Below, in pieces: positions 1 through 6,554 of a DNA stretch of 7,901 nucleotides (position 1 is the stretch's first letter; every line of letters begins with the position of its first letter). The notes beneath the pieces are model-generated. The model searched no databases and was not told the origin of the DNA. It saw nothing but the letters and a program-made list of their open reading frames with translations. The DNA lies in assembly GCA_002690625.1 (NCBI GenBank), contig NZFJ01000027.1, positions 1 through 7,901 on the forward strand. The letters run 5' to 3'. The DNA is from Rickettsiales bacterium. GTDB lineage: Bacteria; Pseudomonadota; Alphaproteobacteria; TMED109; TMED131. The position numbers were made by a program, and so were the translations under genes.

Positions 1-1
1 T

Positions 2-733
2 ATAAAAGAAAGTACTCAAGCTACAACTGAGTTAAAAATGTTAAGCTATAATTTAGCTATGCAAAGAGAAAAGGAAAAGTTTTACTATAATCTGAATAAT
101 ACTGTTAAAAAAATGACTGTTAGTTTATTAGATGAAAAAATTAAAAAAATTGAAACAATTTTTTCTAAAACAAGAGCTAAATACTTATTAAGTTTTAATA
201 AATTAAGTGTTGATAATGAAATAGGTGGACCTTTAGAGTTTGAAGATCAGGATGCAAAAATAGCTAATGCAATATATGACAAGTCAAATAAATTTGAGAT
301 TTTAAGAAAAAGATTATTATCTCTTCCACTAGCTGCTCCAATTGAAAATTATTATATAACTAGTGGTTATGGTTACAGAAAAGACCCTTATACAAAAAGA
401 AAAGCATTTCATAAAGGCATTGATCTTGGAGCTGCATGGGGTTCTAGCATACTATCAACAGCAGCTGGAAAAGTTTCATTCGTTGGAAATTATGGGTCTT
501 ATGGTAAGTCAGTTTTTATTGATCATGGTCATGGAATACATACTAGATATGCTCATTTATCAAAAATATTTGTGAAAAAAGGTGAATCTGTTGATTTAGG
601 TGATGTGATAGGTAAAATAGGAAATACTGGAAGATCAACTGGTAAACACTTACATTATGAAATTAAATTTAAAAATAAGGCAAGAAACCCAAGACCATTC
701 TTGAAAATAGGAAGCAATGTTTTTAAAAAATAA
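2..733 (+). CDS. M23-family (LytM-type) zinc metallopeptidase, 5' end outside the window
   Basis: Probable peptidoglycan endopeptidase acting in the periplasm. The reading frame is open back to the first codon of the window, so the gene starts upstream and the ATG at 38 is probably internal. Counting from that ATG, residues 1-50 are charged and probably helical or coiled-coil. The M23 domain covers about 105-224. Zinc ligands are visible as H125 and D129 (HKGID) and the second His of HLH (H206); the catalytic H173 sits in YAHLS and H204 is the first His of HLH. The usual glycine-rich G-T-G-R-S-T-G-K-H-L-H block is intact, so the enzyme looks active. Full-length relatives carry an N-terminal membrane segment, which would lie before the window. 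Its 3' end overlaps the bactofilin gene by 17 bases, matching the known pairing of bactofilins with M23 hydrolases (LmdC-type) in alphaproteobacteria. Family call is strong; cellular role is inferred from the pairing. Confidence 0.93.
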   Translation: MKESTQATTELKMLSYNLAMQREKEKFYYNLNNTVKKMTVSLLDEKIKKIETIFSKTRAKYLLSFNKLSVDNEIGGPLEFEDQDAKIANAIYDKSNKFEILRKRLLSLPLAAPIENYYITSGYGYRKDPYTKRKAFHKGIDLGAAWGSSILSTAAGKVSFVGNYGSYGKSVFIDHGHGIHTRYAHLSKIFVKKGESVDLGDVIGKIGNTGRSTGKHLHYEIKFKNKARNPRPFLKIGSNVFKK

Positions 734-1151
734 TAATATTTTTAATGATAAAAGAAGAAATGGTAGTACTTTATCTATAATTGCAGAGGGTATAGATTTT
801 AGCGGAGAAGTTAATACTGAAGGTAATATACATATTGATGGTATTATGAAAGGCGTAATAAGAGCTCATGAAGTTATAATAGGCCCAAGTGGAAATTTTG
901 AAGGAGAAATTATAGCTGAAATTTTAATTATAAATGGAGTTACCAAAGGAAAATATAATGTTAAAAATTTACATGTAAGAAAAGAAGGATTAATGCAAGG
1001 AAGGGCAAAGTATGAAGTTATTGTAGTAGACTCTGGAGGAAGAATACAGGGAGAACTTGGTATTAGTAAACAAAGTAAATTAAGTAGTAGTAAAAACAAC
1101 AAAGAAAAAAACAATGGTAATAGAGAGACTAAAGATAAAGAAAAAGATTAA
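717..1151 (+). CDS. Bactofilin (polymer-forming cytoskeletal protein)
   Basis: Bactofilins (DUF583) polymerise without nucleotide into membrane-associated filaments that localise cell-wall enzymes. The 144-residue protein has a short basic N-terminus (about 1-17), then a beta-helical core at about 18-116. The core shows the repeating short glycine-rich turns of the family (SGEVNTEGNIHIDG, GPSGNFEGEI, VRKEGLMQGRA, DSGGRIQGELG). A low-complexity, highly charged tail rich in Lys, Asn and Glu fills 117-144. Length and layout are normal for the family. An AGGAAG at 709-714, inside the end of the peptidase gene, can serve as ribosome binding site for the ATG at 717. The 17-base overlap with the M23 gene suggests translational coupling and a joint task in local wall remodelling or cell shape. 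The stop lies 7 bases from the end of the convergent solute-binding protein gene, with no clear terminator between them. Confidence 0.93.
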   Translation: MFLKNNNIFNDKRRNGSTLSIIAEGIDFSGEVNTEGNIHIDGIMKGVIRAHEVIIGPSGNFEGEIIAEILIINGVTKGKYNVKNLHVRKEGLMQGRAKYEVIVVDSGGRIQGELGISKQSKLSSSKNNKEKNNGNRETKDKEKD

Positions 1152-1158
1152 TTTTTGA

Positions 1159-2439
1159 TTAGCAGTCTGCTCCTTTAAAACCTCCTTTTATCCAATCTAA
1201 AGATTTTATTCCTTCAGGAGGATTAACACAGCCAGCATTAAAATACTCAATGTCAACAAGTTTAACCCTTTTTTCTTTATTATCCCACTTAGTAATGCCT
1301 ATAGCTTGATTCTGAATTGCTTGATGACCTTTACCTAGAGCCATTTCTGCATCACCACTTGGTGTTTCCCATTTTAGACCTTCCATATATTTAATTACTT
1401 CTTCCGTATTTGGAAAAGATCCCATTTCAATTGTAGCTTTGTCATAAGCTTTTTTAATAAATAATGCAGCCATCGCACCTTTATGCATTGGTTGCGTCGT
1501 CATTTTTATACCTAATTTATTTTTTAATCCTTCTTTAAACCAATTTGCCAAGGTTGTATCAGGAGCAAGGTCTCCGTGAGGTCCTCTAGCTCCAACTATT
1601 ACTCCGTCAGGCATGTTTCTGCCTAAAGATGGTAAAACATGATCACCAGCACTTAAAAAAACTGTTGAGTTTCTAAAAAGACCTCTAGTGGCAGCTTGTA
1701 TTATAAACGATTCTAGATCTCCTCCCCACATAGAAGAGTGTATTAGATCTGGTTTAGATACCATGATAGCAGAAATTTCACTACCATATTGTCCGGCAAG
1801 AAACTTTGGAAATTGTTCTGAAACTACCTTAGTTCCAGGAAAAAAAATGTCAATTGACCCTTTAAAATCAGCCCATGAGTCATGCCCCCAAGCATAGTTT
1901 TGATTTATAGCTGCTAGTTTTGTAGGCATAATTCCTTTTCTTTTAAGGTATAAAGCACCAGCAATATTATCCATTGCTGCATGAGGCCCAGTTCTAAACA
2001 CGTATTTATAGTTAGATTCTTCAAAAACTCTTGGAGTACCACAATCAATTAAAATAGTTAATTTTTTTAATTCTTCAGCTACTGATGGTATAGCTAAACA
2101 GTCTCCAGAAGAAATATAGCCCATTACTATATCAACTTTTTCTCTTTGTACCATATTTCTAAATTCTGAAACTTGCTTTGTAGCACCTCCTGACTCATCA
2201 ATAAAAAAATAAGAGATCTTTTTACCTCCAATACCTGGAGTATTATATGGCTCGGGTAAATTTCCATTATTAATAGCATCAAACATAAATTCTAAACCTT
2301 GTTTTAAGGGGATACCAAAACTAGATGCAGCTCCTCCAGATAAAAAGGTAGAAATACCTATTTTAATTTCATCTTTTGCTTTTACAAAAGAACAAATGTA
2401 AATAAAAAAAAGAATTATAGTAATTTTGCTAAATTTCAT
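1159..2439 (-). CDS. Periplasmic solute-binding protein, branched-chain amino acid/amide ABC type (Peripla_BP_6)
   Basis: A LivK/UrtA/AmiC-like type I periplasmic binding protein. The frame can be extended to an ATG at 2454, but that codon overlaps a good Shine-Dalgarno (GGGAGA, 2447-2452) placed 7 bases before the ATG at 2439, so 2439 is chosen (426 aa). Residues 1-21 form a signal peptide (basic start, hydrophobic core, cleavage expected after VKA). The mature start KDEIKIGISTFLSGGAASSFG is the typical first strand and ligand-loop region; a second landmark is the DESGGATKQV stretch near 81-90. The mature protein has four Cys (C114, C133, C404, C426), which could form two disulfides. No permease or ATPase gene adjoins it, so any partners are elsewhere. 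The divergent formamidase gene makes a small amide, urea-like compound or amino acid a plausible ligand, but that is inference from context only. Confidence 0.9.
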   Translation of the reverse strand: MKFSKITIILFFIYICSFVKAKDEIKIGISTFLSGGAASSFGIPLKQGLEFMFDAINNGNLPEPYNTPGIGGKKISYFFIDESGGATKQVSEFRNMVQREKVDIVMGYISSGDCLAIPSVAEELKKLTILIDCGTPRVFEESNYKYVFRTGPHAAMDNIAGALYLKRKGIMPTKLAAINQNYAWGHDSWADFKGSIDIFFPGTKVVSEQFPKFLAGQYGSEISAIMVSKPDLIHSSMWGGDLESFIIQAATRGLFRNSTVFLSAGDHVLPSLGRNMPDGVIVGARGPHGDLAPDTTLANWFKEGLKNKLGIKMTTQPMHKGAMAALFIKKAYDKATIEMGSFPNTEEVIKYMEGLKWETPSGDAEMALGKGHQAIQNQAIGITKWDNKEKRVKLVDIEYFNAGCVNPPEGIKSLDWIKGGFKGADC

Positions 2440-2446
2440 TATTTTA

Positions 2447-2452
2447 TCTCCC
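2447..2452 (-). promoter_or_regulatory. Ribosome binding site deciding the solute-binding protein start
   Basis: Read on the minus strand this is GGGAGA followed by a 7-base spacer and the ATG at 2439. It lies inside the codons that would follow the upstream ATG at 2454, which itself has no purine-rich site in front. This favours the shorter protein beginning with the basic n-region of the signal peptide. Confidence 0.7.
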
Positions 2453-2454
2453 AT

Positions 2455-2510
2455 TAATGTTAAAAGATGTTATATTAGCATATTAATAAAATTAAAAATA
2501 TTATAAATTT
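2455..2510. promoter_or_regulatory. Shared divergent promoter region between solute-binding protein and formamidase genes
   Basis: Both genes start outward from this short, very AT-rich gap, so both promoters must lie here or just inside the genes. On the + strand TATAAA at 2502-2507 could act as a -10 element, but it is close to the ribosome binding site and no convincing -35 is visible. An imperfect TATTA...TAATA dyad near 2473-2488 might be an operator, but such AT dyads arise by chance in this composition. The region is supported by gene layout; individual elements are not. Confidence 0.4.
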
Positions 2511-2516
2511 AGGAGA
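2511..2516 (+). promoter_or_regulatory. Ribosome binding site of the formamidase gene
   Basis: AGGAGA with a 5-base spacer before the ATG at 2522. It is the clearest Shine-Dalgarno sequence on the + strand of this window, which suggests strong translation initiation and fixes the start so that the signal peptide is included. Confidence 0.75.
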
Positions 2517-2521
2517 AGATT

Positions 2522-3772
2522 ATGAAAAAAATTTTAATTTTTTGCCTAGGGTTATTGTTTGCATGGCATATTCATGCTGATACAACAGATTCTAAGTGGA
2601 AAAACATTATAGAAATTAAAAAGACAGGTGATCATTGTAAAGATGATGTAAATTGTTTTAACAGGTATCATCCAGCAATAGAACCAAGAGCTACAGCAAA
2701 TCCAGGCGATATTATTGTATTACATACTAGAGATGCACTTGATAGTAATTATAGTTTAGATGCTGTTGCTGAAGATGTTCCTACAATAAATCTTGGAGAA
2801 GTACATCCAATGACAGGTCCAGTCTTCATCAAAGGCGCAAAAAGAGGAGATGCTCTTGAAGTAGAATTATTAGATATAGTTCCTGATGAATATGGATATA
2901 CAGTTATTGTGCCTGGGTTTGGATTTTTAAGAGATTTATTTACAGAACCTTATATAGTAAATTGGAAGTTAACTAGAATAGGTGCTGTTTCGGATGCTAT
3001 GCCTGGAGTTACAATACCTTATGAAGCATTTCCAGGATCTATTGGTGTTCTTCCAGGTTTAAAAGAAGTTGCAAGTTGGAAAAAAAGAGAAGCAGAATTA
3101 GCTGCTGCTGGTGGAGTAGTACTTACTCCTGATCCAGGATTTGCACTACCTGCGGATATTTGTGCAGAAAATGGTAAACACAAAGATGATTGCTTAAGAA
3201 CTATACCACCTAGAGAAAATGGTGGTAATATGGACGTGCAACAAATGCAAGTTGGTACAAAAATTATTTTTCCATGCTTTATTGACGGGTGTGGACTGTT
3301 TGCAGGAGATGTTCATTATGCTCAGGGTGATGGAGAAGTCTCTGGTACAGCTATAGAAATGGGTGCAATAGTTAAAGTAAGAACTAAAATACTAAAAAGA
3401 CAAGGTAAAAAAATGGTAATGCCTGCAACTAAAGGAAATGATGAAATTAGAGATATTGAGCCAACTAAATTTTATCAAACAGTTGGGATACCAGTAAAAG
3501 ATGCTGGTACAGAATTAGAGTACTATAAATACCTTGGTGGAGAAAAAATTACTAACCTAGCAAATCTATCTGAGTCTCTGACTTTGGCCGCAAGACACGC
3601 ACTTTTGCAAATGATAGATTATATAGTTGATGAACATGGTCTTTCTAAGGAACAAGCTTATATTCTTTGTTCTGTAGCAGTTGATCTTAGAGTAGGTCAA
3701 GTTGTTGACGTTCCTAACTATGTTATTACCGCAGTTTTGAATCTTGATGTTTTTGATAAAAACAGAAATTAG
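2522..3772 (+). CDS. fmdA: Exported acetamidase/formamidase-family amidase
   Basis: Member of the FmdA/AmdA family, which hydrolyses formamide or other short aliphatic amides to ammonia and the carboxylate. The 416-residue product begins with a signal peptide (MKKILIF..., hydrophobic to about residue 15, cleavage likely after HIHA at 19), so it should act in the periplasm; the well-known family members are cytoplasmic. Family landmarks are VHPMTGPVFIKGAKRGD (about 94-110), the IPPRENGGNMD block (228-238), and GDVHYAQGDGEVSGTAIEM (262-280), the most conserved stretch. Cysteines lie in close pairs (C39/C45, C214/C224, C252/C257), which would suit disulfides in the periplasm. The C-terminal part (about 350-412) has the usual SLTLAARHALLQMIDY helix. 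It is divergent from a solute-binding protein gene and is followed after 47 bases by a small exported protein gene. Family call is firm; formamide versus another amide cannot be told apart here. Confidence 0.92.
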   Translation: MKKILIFCLGLLFAWHIHADTTDSKWKNIIEIKKTGDHCKDDVNCFNRYHPAIEPRATANPGDIIVLHTRDALDSNYSLDAVAEDVPTINLGEVHPMTGPVFIKGAKRGDALEVELLDIVPDEYGYTVIVPGFGFLRDLFTEPYIVNWKLTRIGAVSDAMPGVTIPYEAFPGSIGVLPGLKEVASWKKREAELAAAGGVVLTPDPGFALPADICAENGKHKDDCLRTIPPRENGGNMDVQQMQVGTKIIFPCFIDGCGLFAGDVHYAQGDGEVSGTAIEMGAIVKVRTKILKRQGKKMVMPATKGNDEIRDIEPTKFYQTVGIPVKDAGTELEYYKYLGGEKITNLANLSESLTLAARHALLQMIDYIVDEHGLSKEQAYILCSVAVDLRVGQVVDVPNYVITAVLNLDVFDKNRN

Positions 3773-3786
3773 ATAACTAATATTTT

Positions 3787-3814
3787 TACGGAGATGTAGT
3801 AATACGTCTCCGTA
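3787..3814 (+). other. Strong RNA hairpin with GTAA tetraloop between formamidase and the next gene
   Basis: TACGGAGATGTA (3787-3798) pairs with TACGTCTCCGTA (3803-3814) around the loop GTAA. This gives 12 pairs, 11 Watson-Crick plus one T-G that is a wobble only in the + strand RNA. GUAA is a stable GNRA tetraloop, also only on this strand, so the structure appears meant for the + transcript. No T-run follows, so it is not a standard intrinsic terminator. It ends 5 bases before the ATG at 3820. The GGAGAT in its 5' arm looks like a Shine-Dalgarno sequence but is paired with TCTCC and is 26 bases from the start. It may attenuate, process or stabilise mRNA, or limit translation of the downstream gene. 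The structure is seen directly; the role is inferred. Confidence 0.75.
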
Positions 3815-3819
3815 GTAAA

Positions 3820-4350
3820 ATGAAAATTACACGTAAACTTAAATTATTTATATTAGTAATTTCACTTTTTATTAGTGGACATGCACCGTGGGGACAGCAT
3901 GAGGTTTATAGACAAATGCACATGCTCGTAATGTGTACTAAAACAGATAAAGGAGCATTTGATTTTACAAAGAACCTAAAAGTAATACTTGATGAGTATT
4001 TACCAGAAGCTAAAGCAAGAGTAGCAAGAGCTAGAGACTCAGAGAGGTTAGTTAACTTATTAATTACAAACCAAATTCCTTTAGCTATTATTTCTGATAA
4101 TTTATTAATAGATTTAAAAAATGAAAAATCTCATAATTTTCAAAACTTGTTAAAACATTCTAAAACTCTGTATTCTTTCGAAAATATGATTTTGGTAGTA
4201 AATCATGATTTTAAAAAAGAATATATGGAAAAAATCATAGATTCTTTAGATAAAGCTTCTAAAAATAATAACGATGAAGTCAAGTTTATCAAAAAAAATA
4301 ATTTAGTAATCAATTATGATAAAATAGTTTTAGAAAAGATTAAATTTTAA
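3820..4350 (+). CDS. Small exported protein resembling part of a TAXI-type solute-binding protein
   Basis: A 176-residue protein with an N-terminal hydrophobic segment (about 8-20) that could be an uncleaved anchor or a signal peptide. After it comes the distinctive stretch GHAPWGQHEVYRQMHMLVMCT, then a region (about 45-95) with the alternating pattern of a periplasmic binding domain; ERLVNLLITNQIPLAIIS resembles the segment of TAXI (TRAP-associated) binding proteins that precedes the ligand site. The C-terminal third is Lys/Asn-rich. At 176 residues it is about half the size of a normal TAXI protein, so it is either a distinct short family or a one-lobe relative. No usable Shine-Dalgarno precedes the ATG; a hairpin lies there instead. 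Probably co-transcribed with the formamidase gene, 47 bases upstream, which hints at a shared process. Its stop abuts the stop of the convergent oxidoreductase gene. That it is a real gene is likely; the functional label is tentative. Confidence 0.6.
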   Translation: MKITRKLKLFILVISLFISGHAPWGQHEVYRQMHMLVMCTKTDKGAFDFTKNLKVILDEYLPEAKARVARARDSERLVNLLITNQIPLAIISDNLLIDLKNEKSHNFQNLLKHSKTLYSFENMILVVNHDFKKEYMEKIIDSLDKASKNNNDEVKFIKKNNLVINYDKIVLEKIKF

Positions 4351-5328
4351 TTATCTAATTTTTATTACAGCTTTACCTATAATTTCTCTATTAACTAATG
4401 CCTTTAGTGCATGCTTTGTATCTTCCAAACTGAAAACTTTTGAAACTTTAGGTCTAATCTTTTTTTCTTTCCAAAATGTTAATATTTTTTTCATATTAAG
4501 GTTATGTCCACTTGGATCTCTGTCCCTCCAGGCACCCCAAAAAACTCCAACTATAGAACAGTTTTTTAATAAAGGTAAATTTGTAGGAGCAGATGCAATG
4601 GTTCCAGAAGCAAAACCTATAATTAATATTCTACCATCCCATGCTATACATCTAAGCGATTGATTAAATACATCACCACCTACTGGGTCATAAATAATGT
4701 TCGCTCCTTTTCCATTAGTAATTTCTTTAACTTTTTCTTTGAATTCATTTTGACTATAATTAATGCAATAGTCTGCGCCATATTCTTTTGCTACCTTAAG
4801 TTTTTCATCTGTACTAGCAGTAGCTATTACTTTAGCGCCTGTAGCTTTAGAAATTTCTAAAGCTGTTATTCCTACTCCTCCAGTAGCACCATGAATTAAA
4901 ATTATATCATTCTCTTGTATATTAGCCCTTTGGTATAATGCATAAGCTGAAGTTCCATAAGTTAAACTCATGCTAGCGGCAGTTATGAAATCCATTTCTT
5001 CTGGAATTTTAGTTACTTTATTTTCAGAAATACATATTTCTTCGGCAAAAGCTCCATGTCCTGTTACTGCCATTATCCTATCACCTATATTTAAACTTTT
5101 GACATTACTTCCTACTTCAGAAATTATACCGGAAACTTCTGAGCCTGGTGAAAAAGGAAAAGGCGGTTTATATTGATATTTTCCTTGAACAATTAATACA
5201 TCAGGAAAATTTACTCCTGCAGCATGAACTTCAACTCTAACAGAATTATCATCTAATATAGGTTTATCTATTTCTGAAACTTTTAAATCTTCTGGTCTAC
5301 ACCATTCATTACAAACTATCGCTTTCAT
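4351..5328 (-). CDS. Zinc-free NADPH:quinone oxidoreductase (MDR superfamily)
   Basis: Quinone-reductase-type member of the medium-chain dehydrogenase/reductase superfamily, expected to be cytosolic and to use NADPH to reduce quinones or activated double bonds. Length (325 aa) is normal. The N-terminal GroES-like domain (about 1-125) carries HAAGVNFPDVLIVQGKY and PGSEVSGII; the zinc-binding His and Cys of alcohol dehydrogenases are absent. The Rossmann domain has the nucleotide motif GATGGVG at 147-153, followed by AKVIATASTDEK at 165-176, and YDPVGGDVF at 213-221. The ATG at 5328 lies inside the end of the DUF3108 gene (20-base overlap) and has AAGGA about 8 bases upstream, so translation is probably coupled. 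Last gene of the minus-strand operon that begins with the superoxide-reductase-like gene, so a role in redox or oxidative-stress handling is plausible. The substrate is not known. Confidence 0.92.
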   Translation of the reverse strand: MKAIVCNEWCRPEDLKVSEIDKPILDDNSVRVEVHAAGVNFPDVLIVQGKYQYKPPFPFSPGSEVSGIISEVGSNVKSLNIGDRIMAVTGHGAFAEEICISENKVTKIPEEMDFITAASMSLTYGTSAYALYQRANIQENDIILIHGATGGVGITALEISKATGAKVIATASTDEKLKVAKEYGADYCINYSQNEFKEKVKEITNGKGANIIYDPVGGDVFNQSLRCIAWDGRILIIGFASGTIASAPTNLPLLKNCSIVGVFWGAWRDRDPSGHNLNMKKILTFWKEKKIRPKVSKVFSLEDTKHALKALVNREIIGKAVIKIR

Positions 5329-6100
5329 GTTTAGGATCCTTTTCTTTTATTAGGCATATAAAACTACCCCAGTTGGTACTGATTTCAATTTTAGCAGGAA
5401 AATATAAATTATTCCTTACTTTTTTATACCAAATATAACCATTTTTTGGGTATTTTTTTATTTCTTTTTTAGTATAACCATTTAATTTTTTTATATTAAA
5501 CTCACATTTTATTACATCAATTTCATTTGTATAAAAGTTGTGTTTTCCAATTTTATCTTTTTTTAAAAATTTTGATCTTAAAGAATATTTTCTTTTTCCA
5601 TCGAAAATAAATTCTTCATTATTACAGTTTCCATTTATTCCCATATTAATTATTCCTATCACAGGATCAGAAGTATTTTTAAGAAGATTTTTATTTATTT
5701 TTGTTCTTCTTTTATCTTCTCTAGGATCTGGCTGTGCTGAAATTATTTTTGGAAAATTATTTATAAATTTTAAATAAATATGTCCTTTTTTTTTTCCTCT
5801 AGAATCGCTAGATTTGTATTCTTTACTTTTTAACACATTATTAAGTATTGTTGCTTCTACATTTATAGTCTGTTGCCATTCAGATATTATTGAAAATATG
5901 CCTACAGTCCGGGCATTAAGATTAAAGTATAACTTATTAGATTTTATAATAATTTCTCCTGAGGCACTTGCTAAATTTATGCCTTTTAAATAGGCAGAAA
6001 AAAAAATTTCTTTTTGCATTTCCTTAGAAGATAAATAGTTGTTTATTAAAAAAAAAAATAAAAAAATAAAATTAAATTTTAACAATATACTTTTTTTCAT
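5309..6100 (-). CDS. Exported DUF3108-family protein of unknown function
   Basis: A 263-residue protein with a signal peptide (basic start, long Phe/Leu/Ile-rich core to about residue 23). What follows looks like the DUF3108 family found in the envelope of many proteobacteria: SAYLKGINLASASGEIII near the start of the mature part, then LNARTVGIFSIISEW, a central SSDSRGKKKGHIYLKF, and DPVIGIINMG. The C-terminal YIWYKKVRNNLYFPAKIEIST is the typical end, with a strand carrying W and P. Such proteins are thought to be beta-rich and periplasmic; no reaction is known. The gene is more AT-rich than its neighbours, by eye near 20% GC in places, giving many Lys, Asn and Ile. It starts 7 bases after the superoxide-reductase-like gene, with a weak AAGAG upstream, and overlaps the quinone reductase gene. 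Family assignment is by recalled sequence pattern and is moderate. Confidence 0.75.
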   Translation of the reverse strand: MKKSILLKFNFIFLFFFLINNYLSSKEMQKEIFFSAYLKGINLASASGEIIIKSNKLYFNLNARTVGIFSIISEWQQTINVEATILNNVLKSKEYKSSDSRGKKKGHIYLKFINNFPKIISAQPDPREDKRRTKINKNLLKNTSDPVIGIINMGINGNCNNEEFIFDGKRKYSLRSKFLKKDKIGKHNFYTNEIDVIKCEFNIKKLNGYTKKEIKKYPKNGYIWYKKVRNNLYFPAKIEISTNWGSFICLIKEKDPKHESDSL

Positions 6101-6107
6101 ACTACTC

Positions 6108-6554
6108 TTAAAGTTTAATTATATTTAGCCATGTATCGTGTTTATTACATATGCTTAGAACATATAGTTTTTCTGTAAATCCTGTAATATTATGTTTTGA
6201 CATAGCTGTATCTCTTGAAGGATCAAATACTTTTTCAGATATTAAATTAAATTTTTTATCTAATAAAATATGTTTAATTATGTAGTGGTCATATCCTCGC
6301 ATTTCATGCAGTGTAGTTATTTCTAATATTTCATTATTTATTTCATAAGAAGTGATATGAGATTCTTTAAGCTTTTCCCACCTTCCTGATTTATCTTTAG
6401 TATAATAAAAAGCTCCTGCTAATGGTCCTTTCAACAGGTACGTATTTTCTTCATCTGCATATGAATGTAAAGGGTATAAATTTTTCAGCAATAATAAAGA
6501 TAATAATCTTTTTATAAAAGTTCGCCTATTTTTTTTAAATTTTTGCTTACTCAT
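6108..6554 (-). CDS. Tat-exported desulfoferrodoxin/superoxide-reductase-like protein
   Basis: Resembles the iron domain of neelaredoxin/desulfoferrodoxin, where an Fe(His)4Cys site reduces superoxide to peroxide. The 148-residue product starts with a twin-arginine signal (NRRTFIK at 9-15, then a Leu-rich core), so a folded, metal-loaded protein would be exported. Candidate ligands are H66 (KESH), H83 (LHEM), H90 (DHYI), C136 and H139 (CNKHDTW). The C-N-x-H near the C-terminus and the H-x-M...H-Y-I pattern are family hallmarks. Two oddities: the two central His are seven residues apart, where the usual HPMxxEHYI spacing is six, and the Lys that normally precedes the first His is Ser (E64-S65-H66). 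GAFYYTKDKSGRWE upstream matches exported proteobacterial members as I recall them. First gene of a probable operon with the DUF3108 and quinone reductase genes; no clear Shine-Dalgarno precedes the ATG. Family call is good; superoxide reductase activity is inference. Confidence 0.8.
   Translation of the reverse strand: MSKQKFKKNRRTFIKRLLSLLLLKNLYPLHSYADEENTYLLKGPLAGAFYYTKDKSGRWEKLKESHITSYEINNEILEITTLHEMRGYDHYIIKHILLDKKFNLISEKVFDPSRDTAMSKHNITGFTEKLYVLSICNKHDTWLNIIKL

Noticed and set aside
38..733. M23 peptidase as a complete gene starting at the ATG at 38
   Set aside because: The frame is open without a stop to the window edge, the ATG has no ribosome binding site, and the protein would lack the expected membrane or signal segment.
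866..1114. Minus-strand open frame of 82 codons inside the bactofilin gene
   Set aside because: It lies antisense within a well-supported gene and has no recognisable features; the Leu/Pro-rich product is what an antisense reading of the coding strand gives.
1152..1175. AGCAGTCTGCT palindrome at the convergent ends of bactofilin and binding-protein genes as a bidirectional terminator
   Set aside because: The stem is only four bases around a three-base loop and lies in the last codons of the binding protein gene; too weak to call.
2473..2488. TATTA/TAATA dyad as an operator in the amidase/binding-protein promoter
   Set aside because: The arms are five A/T bases with a six-base spacer, which is expected by chance in this base composition; I see no second copy to support a regulator site.
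3787..3819. Standard intrinsic terminator after the formamidase gene
   Set aside because: The hairpin is strong, but it is followed by GTAAAATG on the + strand and by an A-rich run on the - strand, so neither direction has the needed U-tract.
5309..6554. Long A/T homopolymer runs as possible phase-variable tracts
   Set aside because: Runs such as those near 5789 and 6049 encode Lys or Phe in intact frames and are matched by the overall AT richness; nothing shows length variation.
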